9,241 bases of DNA from NCBI GenBank assembly GCA_017394565.1, contig JAFPXW010000009.1, forward strand, positions 1-9,241. Reading direction: 5' to 3'. Positions 1 through 6,320 of the stretch are shown here, one piece after another. Made by a program: the position numbers and the translations under genes. The DNA is from Oscillospiraceae bacterium. Lineage in GTDB: Bacteria > Bacillota > Clostridia > Oscillospirales > Ruminococcaceae. Within the stretch, counting starts at the first letter, position 1. Each line of letters begins with the position of its first letter. The notes below the pieces were generated by a model. The model was given only the letters and a program-made list of their open reading frames with translations, ran no database searches and was not told the DNA's origin.

Positions 1-366
1 CCGCTGACGCACGATTTTGCGGTCATTTCATTGTCTGACCTGCTGACGCCGTGGGAAAAGATTGAAAAACGCCTGATCTGCGCCGCACAAGCGGATTTTA
101 CGATCGTTCTGTACAATCCGTCCTCGAAAACCCGTGCGGATCACCTGCAAAGAGCGTGTGACCTGATTCTTCCCTATAAATCGGCGGAAACTGTTTGCGG
201 CATCGTCCGGAATATCGGACGCGAGGGGGAGTCGCATCAGATCCTGACACTGCGTGAGCTGCGCGGCACGCCGGTGGATATGTTCACGACGGTGTTCATC
301 GGAAACGCGGAAACGCGCGTGATCGGCGGCCGCATGGTCACGCCGAGGGGGTACCGCGGTGTGTAA
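1..366 (+). CDS. cbiH: Cobalt-precorrin-3 C17-methyltransferase (CbiH/CobJ family), 3' part
   Basis: Carboxy-terminal 121 residues of the ring-contraction methyltransferase, which uses S-adenosylmethionine to methylate C17 of the corrin precursor in the cytoplasm. The frame is open from base 1, so the start lies upstream. Seen in the sequence: HDFAVISLSDLLTPWE near the beginning, then DFTIVLYNPSSKTR, VRNIGREGES, VDMFTTVFIGN and a terminal MVTPRGY. These are hallmark blocks of the CobJ/CbiH family of tetrapyrrole methylases. The stop TAA lies at 364-366, and the next gene begins 8 bp before the end of this one. The symbol cbiH rather than cobJ is chosen because the neighbours (cbiJ, cbiET, cbiA, cbiP) indicate the cobalt-early route. 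The fragment alone cannot separate the aerobic and anaerobic forms. Whether the missing N-terminus is fused to another Cbi domain cannot be seen. Confidence 0.95.
   Translation, partial: PLTHDFAVISLSDLLTPWEKIEKRLICAAQADFTIVLYNPSSKTRADHLQRACDLILPYKSAETVCGIVRNIGREGESHQILTLRELRGTPVDMFTTVFIGNAETRVIGGRMVTPRGYRGV
345..351 (+). promoter_or_regulatory. Ribosome binding site for cbiJ
   Basis: GAGGGGG lies 7 nt before the GTG at 359-361. It sits inside the end of cbiH and supports the GTG as the true start of cbiJ. Confidence 0.6.
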
Positions 367-1108
367 GGTCCTGATTTTCGGGGGGACGACGGAAGGGCGG
401 ATCCTGGCGGAATTCTGCGGAAATCTTGGGATCGACACGCTTGTGAGCGTTGCCACGGAATACGGCGCGTCGCTCCTCCCGGGAAGCGTCCGGATCCACT
501 GCGGAAGGCTCGATCAGTCGCAGATGCGTGATTTATTGACACAGGAGCATCGCACGCTGGTTGTGGATGCGACACACCCTTACGCGCGGGAAGCAAGTGA
601 AAATATCCGCGGTGCGTGTCAACTGTGCAGTGTGCCTTATCTCCGGCTAAAGCGCGAAAGTGACGTGATTTTTGGCGAAGCTGCGTCTGATATGGAAGAA
701 CTTGCCAAAAAGTTGGATCAGATGGACGGCAATATCCTGTCCACCCTTGGCAGCAAGTCGCTCCCGGACATGGCGAAAATTCGGGGGTATCGCGAGCGTC
801 TGTGGGTGCGCATCCTGCCTGTGCCGGAAAGTCTGCGGATCTGTCGGGAACTCGGAATTCCGGATGCGCATATTTTTGCCGAAAAACCGCCGTTTTCGGT
901 TGAGGACAACCTGACACATATCCGAAGGTGCGGTGCCGCGATCCTTGTGACGAAGGAAAGCGGGGCTGCCGGCGGATACCTCGAAAAGTGTGAGGCTGCG
1001 CGGATCGCAGGGATCTCTCTGCTGACGCTTCGCCGGCCTTCTGAGGAAGGCTTGTCGCTCGTGGATATCAAAAAAAGGCTTGAAATGGAGGCAAACTATG
1101 GTGGTTGA
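359..1108 (+). CDS. cbiJ: Cobalt-precorrin-6A reductase (CbiJ/CobK)
   Basis: Reduces the macrocycle of (cobalt-)precorrin-6A with a nicotinamide cofactor, the step before C5/C15 methylation. The 249-residue product matches the usual length of about 250. Visible blocks are IFGGTTEGR at residues 6-14 (N-terminal nucleotide-binding loop), VVDATHPYA at 68-76, LSTLGSKSL at 127-135 (usually TTGSK in the family), ILVTKESG at 195-202 and a late RRP at 225-227. All belong to the CbiJ/CobK family. The start is GTG at 359, because the family motif begins within a few residues and a GAGGGGG site sits 7 nt upstream. The gene overlaps cbiH by 8 bp and the next start by 11 bp, so coupled translation is likely. 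Long open frames on the opposite strand here (for example 237-917) are shadows. Confidence 0.95.
   Translation: MCKVLIFGGTTEGRILAEFCGNLGIDTLVSVATEYGASLLPGSVRIHCGRLDQSQMRDLLTQEHRTLVVDATHPYAREASENIRGACQLCSVPYLRLKRESDVIFGEAASDMEELAKKLDQMDGNILSTLGSKSLPDMAKIRGYRERLWVRILPVPESLRICRELGIPDAHIFAEKPPFSVEDNLTHIRRCGAAILVTKESGAAGGYLEKCEAARIAGISLLTLRRPSEEGLSLVDIKKRLEMEANYGG
1087..1091 (+). promoter_or_regulatory. Ribosome binding site deciding the cbiET start
   Basis: GGAGG lies 6 nt before the ATG at 1098. It falls inside the upstream TTG-initiated extension that begins at 1080, so it argues for ATG 1098 rather than TTG 1080 as the start. Confidence 0.75.
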
Positions 1109-2288
1109 TCTTGTCGGCATCGGGATGGACGGCGGCGCGACGCTGACACTGGAGGCGCAGGAAGCCATTGCCAAGGCGCAGCTTCTCATCGGTGCAGTGC
1201 GGATGCTGGAGGCTGTTCCCGAGGATGGCCGCGAACGTTTATGTGCCTATGATGCGCAAAAAATTGCAGATTACATTGCAAGCAGCAAGGCGGAACGTGC
1301 GGCGGTTTTGCTGTCGGGAGACACTGGGTTTTTCAGCGGTGCGAAACGCCTTTCGGAAGCCTTGCAAGGTCACCGCATCCGGCTGATCCCCGGGATATCC
1401 TCGGTGGTGTGTTTTTGCGCAAAAATCGCGATGCCTTGGGAAAATATGCGCTTTATCTCACTCCACGGCACTGATCAGAATGCCGCGATCCATGTGCGGT
1501 CCGGGTTTCGCACGTTCTTTCTGCTGGGCGGCGGGATGACAGCCGGTGAGGTCTGCAAAAGGCTATGCGAATATGGCTTGGAATCAGTGAAAATTCACAT
1601 CGGTGAGCGCCTTGGGTACGCAGATGAGCGTATTTTGTCGGGGACCGCACAGGCTCTGTCGAATGTGGAGACGGCTGGACTGAGTGTGATGATCGCGGAA
1701 AATCCGCGATTTTGCGACTATCTGCCGACCTGTATCCCGGATACGGCTTTTGTGCGCGGAAATGTGCCCATGACGAAATCTGAGGTGCGCGGCGTGAGCG
1801 TTGCAGGGCTTGAAATCGGGCGGAGAGAGACCTGCTGGGATATCGGCTGCGGAACGGGTTCGGTTTCGGTGGAAATGGCGCTACGCTGCCCGGACGGCAG
1901 GGTGCTTGCCATCGACAAAAATCCCGAAGCTGCGTCACTTACAATCGAAAATGCGCGGAAATTCTCGTGTGACAACATCCAGGTCGTGACCGGAAATGCC
2001 CCTGATGCTCTGGAAGCATTTCCGAAACCGGACAAGGTCTTCATCGGCGGCACCGGCGGCGAACTTGACAAGATTTTTGACGCGATTTCGCGAAAAAATC
2101 CAGATGCTGTTATCACGGTCAATGCGGTATCCCTCGAAACGCTCGCGGATGCACAGGCGGCATTCCGATCGCGCGGCGGAGCGTGCAGCTTGACACAGAT
2201 CGCGGTGACGCAGACGCGGCGTCTGGGCGACCATACGATGCTTTCGGCGAACAATCCTGTTTTTATCATCCGGGGGCGGCTGCGATGA
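1098..2288 (+). CDS. cbiET: Cobalt-precorrin-6B/7 C5,C15-methyltransferase and decarboxylase, CbiE-CbiT fusion
   Basis: Bifunctional 396-residue enzyme with the same architecture as CobL. It methylates C5 and C15 and removes the acetate carboxyl at C12. The CbiE half (about residues 1-222) is a tetrapyrrole methylase, with VGIGMDGG at 6-13 (usually GIGPGG), SGDTGFFSG at 73-81, IPGISS at 97-102 and SLHG at 121-124. The CbiT half (about 223-396) opens with VPMTKSEVRG, the usual CbiT entry motif. It then has the Rossmann methyltransferase SAM loop DIGCGTGS at 248-255, the acidic AIDKNPEA at 271-278 and FIGGTGGELD at 315-324. The ATG at 1098 is chosen for its GGAGG site and because residue 1 then falls at the normal family start. 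The gene overlaps cbiJ by 11 bp and shares an ATGA with cbiA. The fusion is common in Bacillota and not itself novel. Confidence 0.96.
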   Translation: MVVDLVGIGMDGGATLTLEAQEAIAKAQLLIGAVRMLEAVPEDGRERLCAYDAQKIADYIASSKAERAAVLLSGDTGFFSGAKRLSEALQGHRIRLIPGISSVVCFCAKIAMPWENMRFISLHGTDQNAAIHVRSGFRTFFLLGGGMTAGEVCKRLCEYGLESVKIHIGERLGYADERILSGTAQALSNVETAGLSVMIAENPRFCDYLPTCIPDTAFVRGNVPMTKSEVRGVSVAGLEIGRRETCWDIGCGTGSVSVEMALRCPDGRVLAIDKNPEAASLTIENARKFSCDNIQVVTGNAPDALEAFPKPDKVFIGGTGGELDKIFDAISRKNPDAVITVNAVSLETLADAQAAFRSRGGACSLTQIAVTQTRRLGDHTMLSANNPVFIIRGRLR

Positions 2289-3643
2289 GGCGGTTCCTGC
2301 TAGCCGGAACCGGAAGCGGATGCGGAAAAACCACGGTCACTTGCGCTATTTTGCAGGCGCTTGTGGATCGCGGGATCCGTGTTTCGTCGTTCAAATGCGG
2401 CCCGGATTACATTGATCCGATGTTTCACCGTGAGGTCATCGGCACGGAGGCACATAACCTGGATAGTTATTTTTGCAGAAGGGAAGCCCTTTGCAGCTTG
2501 CTCACACGATATGGCGGTGATGTCAGCGTGATCGAAGGCGTCATGGGCTTTTATGATGGCGAGAAGGCCTCGGCGCACGCGGTTTCGTGTCTTACGAATA
2601 CGCCGGTCGTCCTGGTCGTGAATTGCCGCGGCATGAGCGATTCGATCGGTGCGGTGATGCATGGATTTCTGCGATATCGTGAGGAAAATCACATAGTCGG
2701 GTTTATTTTTAACCGTCTTCCGGAGAAGCTCGTTCCCCTGGCAAAGTCACTTTGCCGGGAGCTGGGAACGCTGTATCTGGGGTATTTTCCGGTCTGTCCG
2801 GTGACATTTGAAAGCCGGCATCTGGGACTTGTGACTGCGGAGGAAATATCGCAGATTCGCGATAAAATAAAAAAACTTGGTGAGCTTGCAGAGCGCTGCA
2901 TCGACCTGGATGCATTGTTGGGCTTGCCGGAATTTCCGCTGCCGTCTTTTCAGTTCCACAGTGCGGAAAAGCTGGTGGAAACTCAGGTGACCATCGCGGT
3001 TGCAAGGGATCGGGCGTTTTGCTTTCAGTATCCGGAAAATCTTGATGTTTTGCGGGATTTTGGCTGCGAGCTGCTATTCTTCTCGCCCCTGAATGATCGG
3101 CAGCTGCCGCCCTGCGATGGGCTGTATCTGTGCGGCGGATATCCGGAGTTGTATGCGCAGGCGCTTTCGGAGAACCGTTCGATGCGGGCCTCGATCCGTG
3201 ATGCGATGCTTGCCGGCTTGCCGACGATCGCAGAGTGCGGTGGATTCATATACCTGCATGATGAATTGGAAACGGCGGAACACAGGGCTTTTCCGATGGT
3301 CGGCCTCATTCATGGCAAGGCGTTCCCGACCGGGAGATTGCAGCGATTTGGCTATCTAACCATGACCGCGCTGACAGATAATTTACTGTGCGATTCCGGC
3401 AGAAGCTTTCGCGCACATGAGTTTCACTACTGGGACAGCGAGTCGTGCGGCGGCGATTTTCATGCAGAAAAGCGCGATGGCAGAGCCTGGGAATGCGCCC
3501 ATGCGAATGCACAGATGTACGCGGGATTTCCACACTTATACTGGTACGATGACAGAGGCGCGGCTGAGCGGTTTGCTCGTGCCTGTGCGGTTTTTCGGGA
3601 GGAGAAATATGGAACGGATACGTCAGATCGAGGCAGCCGATGA
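2285..3643 (+). CDS. cbiA: Cobyrinate a,c-diamide synthase (CbiA)
   Basis: ATP-dependent, glutamine-hydrolysing amidotransferase that amidates the a and c carboxylates of (cobalt) cobyrinate. The product has 452 residues, normal for the family. The N-terminal dethiobiotin-synthetase-like domain has the P-loop GTGSGCGKT at 8-16, KCGPDYIDP at 37-45 and VIEGVMGFYDG at 82-92. The C-terminal class I glutaminase domain (about 235-452) has LCGGYPEL at 282-289, AECGGFIYL at 316-324 with the likely nucleophile Cys318, RFGY at 354-357, HEFHYW at 378-383 and a late HLYW whose His417 fits the triad histidine. The ATG at 2285 overlaps the cbiET stop as ATGA and is followed at once by the family start RRFLLAGTGSG. 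The frame stays open upstream to 2183, but that part only overlies cbiT. The upstream ribosome site is weak (a GGGGG run at 2272-2276), so coupling to cbiET is likely. Its 3' end overlaps cobT by an unusually long 35 bp. Confidence 0.97.
   Translation: MRRFLLAGTGSGCGKTTVTCAILQALVDRGIRVSSFKCGPDYIDPMFHREVIGTEAHNLDSYFCRREALCSLLTRYGGDVSVIEGVMGFYDGEKASAHAVSCLTNTPVVLVVNCRGMSDSIGAVMHGFLRYREENHIVGFIFNRLPEKLVPLAKSLCRELGTLYLGYFPVCPVTFESRHLGLVTAEEISQIRDKIKKLGELAERCIDLDALLGLPEFPLPSFQFHSAEKLVETQVTIAVARDRAFCFQYPENLDVLRDFGCELLFFSPLNDRQLPPCDGLYLCGGYPELYAQALSENRSMRASIRDAMLAGLPTIAECGGFIYLHDELETAEHRAFPMVGLIHGKAFPTGRLQRFGYLTMTALTDNLLCDSGRSFRAHEFHYWDSESCGGDFHAEKRDGRAWECAHANAQMYAGFPHLYWYDDRGAAERFARACAVFREEKYGTDTSDRGSR
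3597..3604 (+). promoter_or_regulatory. Ribosome binding site deciding the cobT start
   Basis: GGGAGGAG lies 4-6 nt before the ATG at 3609, within the last codons of cbiA. It supports initiation at 3609 despite an in-frame opening that runs back to 3417. Confidence 0.75.
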
Positions 3644-4658
3644 GACCGCCCGGATCGCTTGCAAGGCGCGGTGGGACAGCATTGCGAAGCCCCTGGGCAG
3701 CTTCGGCACGCTCGAATCGCTTGTGATGCAAATTGCGGCGGTGCAGGGAACTCCCGATATTTCGATCAAAAAGCGTACTGTTGTGGTGTTTTGTGCCGAT
3801 CATGGGATCGTCGAGGAGGGCGTGACGCAGACGGGCTCGGACGTGACGGCGATCTGTGCGAAGGCGATTGCTGAGGGGCGGTCGAATGTCAACGCGATCG
3901 CGAAGCAGTTTGACACGGATGTGCTTGCGGTGGACATCGGGATGAAAACAGATGTTGATTGCCAGCAGCTTTTAGATCGGAAAATTGCCCATGGGACGAG
4001 GAATTTTTCACGTTCTTCTGCCATGTCACGCAGCGAAGCAGAGCAAGCCCTGATCGTCGGGATGGATCTGGCAAGAGATTTAAAGCAGGCTGGAAATCAG
4101 CTCCTGCTAACTGGCGAAATGGGCATCGGCAACACGACGCCGACCAGTGCGATCGCGTCAGTTTTGCTCGGGAAACCGCCGGCGGAAGTGACAGGGCGCG
4201 GTGCAGGTCTGTCTACGGAGGGACTTGAGCGAAAGATCCGGATCATCGAAAAGGCGATCCGGTTACACCAGCCGGATGCATCGGATCCCCTCGATATCCT
4301 CACGAAAATAGGCGGTTTTGAGATAGCTGGGATGATGGGACTTTTCCTCGGCGGCGCAATCTATAAAATCCCTGTTGTCATCGACGGTGTGATCTCAGCC
4401 GCAGCGGCCGCATTGGCCTGCAAGCTGCATCCGCTTTGTGCTGAGTATCTGCTTGCAAGCCACACATCAGGCGAACCAGCGGGTGTTGGTTTACTATCGC
4501 TGACTGGCGCAAAGCCTGTCATTCAGGCCGGATTGCGTTTAGGTGAGGGAACAGGGGCGCTGCTGCTGCTGCCGCTTCTGGAGGGAGCGATCGCATTATA
4601 CGAAAAATCCCATCGCTTCGACGAAACTTCAATCGAAAGGTATACGGAACAACAATGA
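3609..4658 (+). CDS. cobT: Nicotinate-nucleotide-dimethylbenzimidazole phosphoribosyltransferase (CobT)
   Basis: Transfers phosphoribose from nicotinate mononucleotide to the lower-ligand base, giving alpha-ribazole 5'-phosphate or an analogue. The 349-residue product matches the family length of about 350. Seen: KPLGSFGTLE at 27-36, VVVFCADHGIVEEGVT at 58-73, TGEMGIGNTTPTSAI at 168-182, GRGAGLS at 196-202, DPLDILTKIGGFEIAGMMG at 226-244, and LGEGTGA at 311-317, whose Glu313 corresponds to the catalytic glutamate of the family. The ATG at 3609 is chosen for its strong ribosome site and because the family N-terminus begins there. The 64 in-frame codons upstream only overlie cbiA. The gene overlaps cbiA by 35 bp and shares an ATGA with cobU. 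The actual base substrate (dimethylbenzimidazole, another benzimidazole or a purine) cannot be read from the sequence, and no base-synthesis gene lies in the window. Confidence 0.97.
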   Translation: MERIRQIEAADETARIACKARWDSIAKPLGSFGTLESLVMQIAAVQGTPDISIKKRTVVVFCADHGIVEEGVTQTGSDVTAICAKAIAEGRSNVNAIAKQFDTDVLAVDIGMKTDVDCQQLLDRKIAHGTRNFSRSSAMSRSEAEQALIVGMDLARDLKQAGNQLLLTGEMGIGNTTPTSAIASVLLGKPPAEVTGRGAGLSTEGLERKIRIIEKAIRLHQPDASDPLDILTKIGGFEIAGMMGLFLGGAIYKIPVVIDGVISAAAAALACKLHPLCAEYLLASHTSGEPAGVGLLSLTGAKPVIQAGLRLGEGTGALLLLPLLEGAIALYEKSHRFDETSIERYTEQQ

Positions 4659-5185
4659 TGACACTGCTGACCGGCGGCTCGAAATGCGGAAAATCTTCGC
4701 TTGCAGAGCGACTGCTGGATGGATTTCAGGGCGAAAAATACTACATCGCTACCATGCAGCCGTTTGGGGAAGAAGCGGCTGCGGCAATTGAACGACACCA
4801 CAAAATGCGCGAAGGGAAGGGCTTTCACACGATCGAACGCTACACGGATCTGGCGAGCCTTTCGCTTCCGTCAGGATGTGCGATCCTGCTTGAGTGTGTG
4901 GGGAATCTGTGCGCAAACGAAATGTTCCGTAATGGGGACATTTGTAACCCTGTTGCACCCGTGATGGAGGGCATTTTGCATTTGGAAAAGGGCGCGTCTG
5001 AACTGGTGATTGTCACGAATGAGGTGGGGAGCGATGGTGTGCGCTACTCACCGGAAACGATGGAATATATCCGATATATCGCGGAAATCAATCGACAGAT
5101 CGCTGCGCTTTCTGATACAGTCGTGGAATGTGTGGCGGGGATCCCGCTTCTGTTGAAAGGAGAAATGCCGTGTTGTATTCGCTGA
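4655..5185 (+). CDS. cobU: Adenosylcobinamide kinase / adenosylcobinamide-phosphate guanylyltransferase (CobU)
   Basis: Phosphorylates adenosylcobinamide and then adds GMP, giving adenosylcobinamide-GDP for CobS. The 176-residue product is near the usual 180. Seen: P-loop GGSKCGKSS at 7-15, YIATMQP at 30-36, ERHHKMREGKGF at 46-57, LLECVGNLCANE at 78-89 and VTNEVG at 120-125. The histidine pair at 48-49 aligns with the region holding the guanylylated histidine of the Salmonella enzyme. After NEVG the protein reads SDGVRYSPETMEYIRYIAEINRQIA instead of the proteobacterial GIVP-R-FRD-GR-NQ pattern; I recall this SDG form as common in Clostridia. The ATG at 4655 overlaps the cobT stop as ATGA. A second ATG follows at 4658, so the first Met may be dispensable. 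The ribosome site is weak, so expression probably depends on coupling to cobT. Confidence 0.95.
   Translation: MMTLLTGGSKCGKSSLAERLLDGFQGEKYYIATMQPFGEEAAAAIERHHKMREGKGFHTIERYTDLASLSLPSGCAILLECVGNLCANEMFRNGDICNPVAPVMEGILHLEKGASELVIVTNEVGSDGVRYSPETMEYIRYIAEINRQIAALSDTVVECVAGIPLLLKGEMPCCIR
5157..5162 (+). promoter_or_regulatory. Ribosome binding site deciding the cobS GTG start
   Basis: AAGGAG lies 7 nt before the GTG at 5170, inside the end of cobU. No in-frame ATG is equally well placed, so GTG is the likely start codon. Confidence 0.7.
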
Positions 5186-5937
5186 TTGCTGTCTTTCAGA
5201 TGTACTCGCGCATCCCGATGCCGCAGATCCCGTGGGAGGAACGCAGCCGGCGTTATGCACTGTGCTTTTTTCCGCTGGTTGGCGCGGTGATCGGTGGGAT
5301 GCTTTGCGGATGGTATTGGGTTTGTGAAGTATTATCCCTTCCCTCCGCGGTTTTTTCAGTGATCGCAGTCTGCATTCCCGTGTTGGTGACCGGCGGTATT
5401 CACCTCGACGGGTTCTGCGATGTGGAGGACGCAAGGGCTTCTTTTGCCGAGAAAACGCGAAAATTGGAGATCATGAGTGATCCGCACATAGGCTCCTTTG
5501 CGGTCATCCACCTCGCATTGTATGTATTGGTACAGGCTGGATTTATGGCTTCGATTCGCAGTTTTCAAGGCGTGCTGCTGACCGCGTGTACTTACATTGT
5601 GTCGCGCACGCTCAGCGGACTTGCGGCCGTGACATTTCGCTGCGCAAAGAAGGAGGGCACACTGCAAAGCTTTGTGCGGCCGGCACACCGGCGGATTACA
5701 ATCGCAGTCCTTGCCTGTGTGTTTGCGATTTCTGCAAGCGGAATGCTTGCAATATCACCATTTTCTGCAATCGTAAGCCTCGCAGCGGCAGGTGTGGTAT
5801 TTGCCTGCTACCGTGTGTATGCGTACAAGACATTTGGCGGTATCACCGGCGATACGGCAGGGTGGTTCTTGCAGAAATGTGAGCTTTGGATGCTGATCGG
5901 CATTGTCATTGCGAGGATTCAGGAGGCGAGAGGATGA
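5170..5937 (+). CDS. cobS: Adenosylcobinamide-GDP ribazoletransferase (cobalamin synthase, CobS)
   Basis: Integral membrane enzyme that joins adenosylcobinamide-GDP to alpha-ribazole or its 5'-phosphate, the last assembly step. The 255-residue product fits the family length of about 250. Seen: the N-terminal FQMYSRIPMP typical of CobS, GGIHLDGFCDVEDA at 75-88 (the acidic Mg/nucleotide-binding signature), EIMSDPHIGSFAV at 100-112 and GGITGDTAGWF at 223-233. Several hydrophobic stretches are consistent with membrane helices, roughly at 31-50, 57-75, 109-125, 133-155, 175-196, 198-213 and 236-250. The GTG at 5170 is favoured by AAGGAG 7 nt upstream. The reading frame extends back to 5128, but that part only overlies cobU. 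The gene overlaps cobU by 16 bp and shares an ATGA with the following short gene. Confidence 0.95.
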   Translation: MLYSLIAVFQMYSRIPMPQIPWEERSRRYALCFFPLVGAVIGGMLCGWYWVCEVLSLPSAVFSVIAVCIPVLVTGGIHLDGFCDVEDARASFAEKTRKLEIMSDPHIGSFAVIHLALYVLVQAGFMASIRSFQGVLLTACTYIVSRTLSGLAAVTFRCAKKEGTLQSFVRPAHRRITIAVLACVFAISASGMLAISPFSAIVSLAAAGVVFACYRVYAYKTFGGITGDTAGWFLQKCELWMLIGIVIARIQEARG

Positions 5938-6320
5938 AACTGATTTTAGGTGCGGCAAATGCCGGCAAGCACGATGCTGCAAGGTCACTTTTTGGTGCTC
6001 ATGAGTTTTTAGACGGTAGTCGAGAAAGTTTTGAAGCTGCTTTTGAGAGTCAAGCCATTGAATCCTATCACCTGTTGATTCGCCGCCTGTTAGATGAGAA
6101 CGTGAACGCGATCGCGTTCACGGAACGGCTGATTTTGGAGAATCCTGGCGTTATTGTGATCACAAATGAGATCGGATGCGGTATTGTTCCGCTTGAAAAA
6201 AAGGAATGGATCTGGCGTGAAGCCTGTGGGCGCTGCACCTGTCTGCTTGCAAGTAAATCGACGACCGTCGTCCGCGTCGTGTGCGGCATACCACAAGCCA
6301 TCAAAGGAGAACTGCCATGA
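5934..6320 (+). CDS. Short CobU-like protein with degenerate P-loop, function uncertain
   Basis: A 128-residue protein resembling CobU at both ends but lacking the middle. The start MKLILGAANAGKH resembles the CobU P-loop strand and loop, but the Ser/Thr after the lysine is His13 (Walker A would be GxxxxGKS/T). The second half, VITNEIGCGIVP at 75-86 followed by WREACGR at 94-100 and VVCGIPQAIKG at 115-125, matches the CobU C-terminus closely. The ERHHK-like guanylylation histidine segment of CobU is absent, so a full kinase/guanylyltransferase is unlikely. The ATG at 5934 has AGGAGG at 5921-5926, 7 nt upstream, and overlaps the cobS stop as ATGA. Its 3' end shares an ATGA with cobC. Intact frame, good ribosome site and coupled position argue against a pseudogene. 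I recall similar short proteins beside cobS in other Clostridia, usually auto-annotated as cobU. A partner or regulatory subunit of CobU is possible but unproven. Confidence 0.85.
   Translation: MKLILGAANAGKHDAARSLFGAHEFLDGSRESFEAAFESQAIESYHLLIRRLLDENVNAIAFTERLILENPGVIVITNEIGCGIVPLEKKEWIWREACGRCTCLLASKSTTVVRVVCGIPQAIKGELP
6101..6122. repeat. Perfect 22-bp palindrome inside the CobU-like gene
   Basis: The half-site CGTGAACGCGA is followed immediately by its exact reverse complement, centred between 6111 and 6112, with no spacer. It lies in frame within codons for N-V-N-A-I-A-F-T of the CobU-like protein. The symmetry stops at the next base pair on either side. With no loop it could form only a strained hairpin in RNA, and no T-run follows, so it is not an intrinsic terminator. 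A protein-binding site or chance are both possible. Confidence 0.9.

Noticed and set aside
28..456. 142-residue minus-strand open frame at the left edge
   Set aside because: Shadow of cbiH and the start of cbiJ. No motif, and no ribosome site or gene context on the minus strand.
237..917. 226-residue open frame on the minus strand opposite cbiJ
   Set aside because: It overlaps cbiH and cbiJ, which have clear family motifs. Its translation is rich in Arg, Pro and Ser with no recognisable domain, as expected of a shadow frame in GC-rich coding DNA.
1080..1097. TTG-initiated N-terminal extension of cbiET
   Set aside because: The GGAGG ribosome site lies within the extension and points to ATG 1098. 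The family's N-terminal strand begins at that ATG.
3306..3803. 165-residue minus-strand open frame across the cbiA/cobT junction
   Set aside because: It lies opposite two well-supported genes, has a composition unlike a real protein, and has no recognisable fold.
3894..4594. GCGATCGC octamers (3894, 4149, 4587, and again at 6108) resembling the cyanobacterial HIP1 repeat
   Set aside because: Every copy encodes Ala-Ile-Ala in frame with the preferred codons GCG/GCA and ATC, so codon choice explains them. Gene content does not suggest a cyanobacterium.
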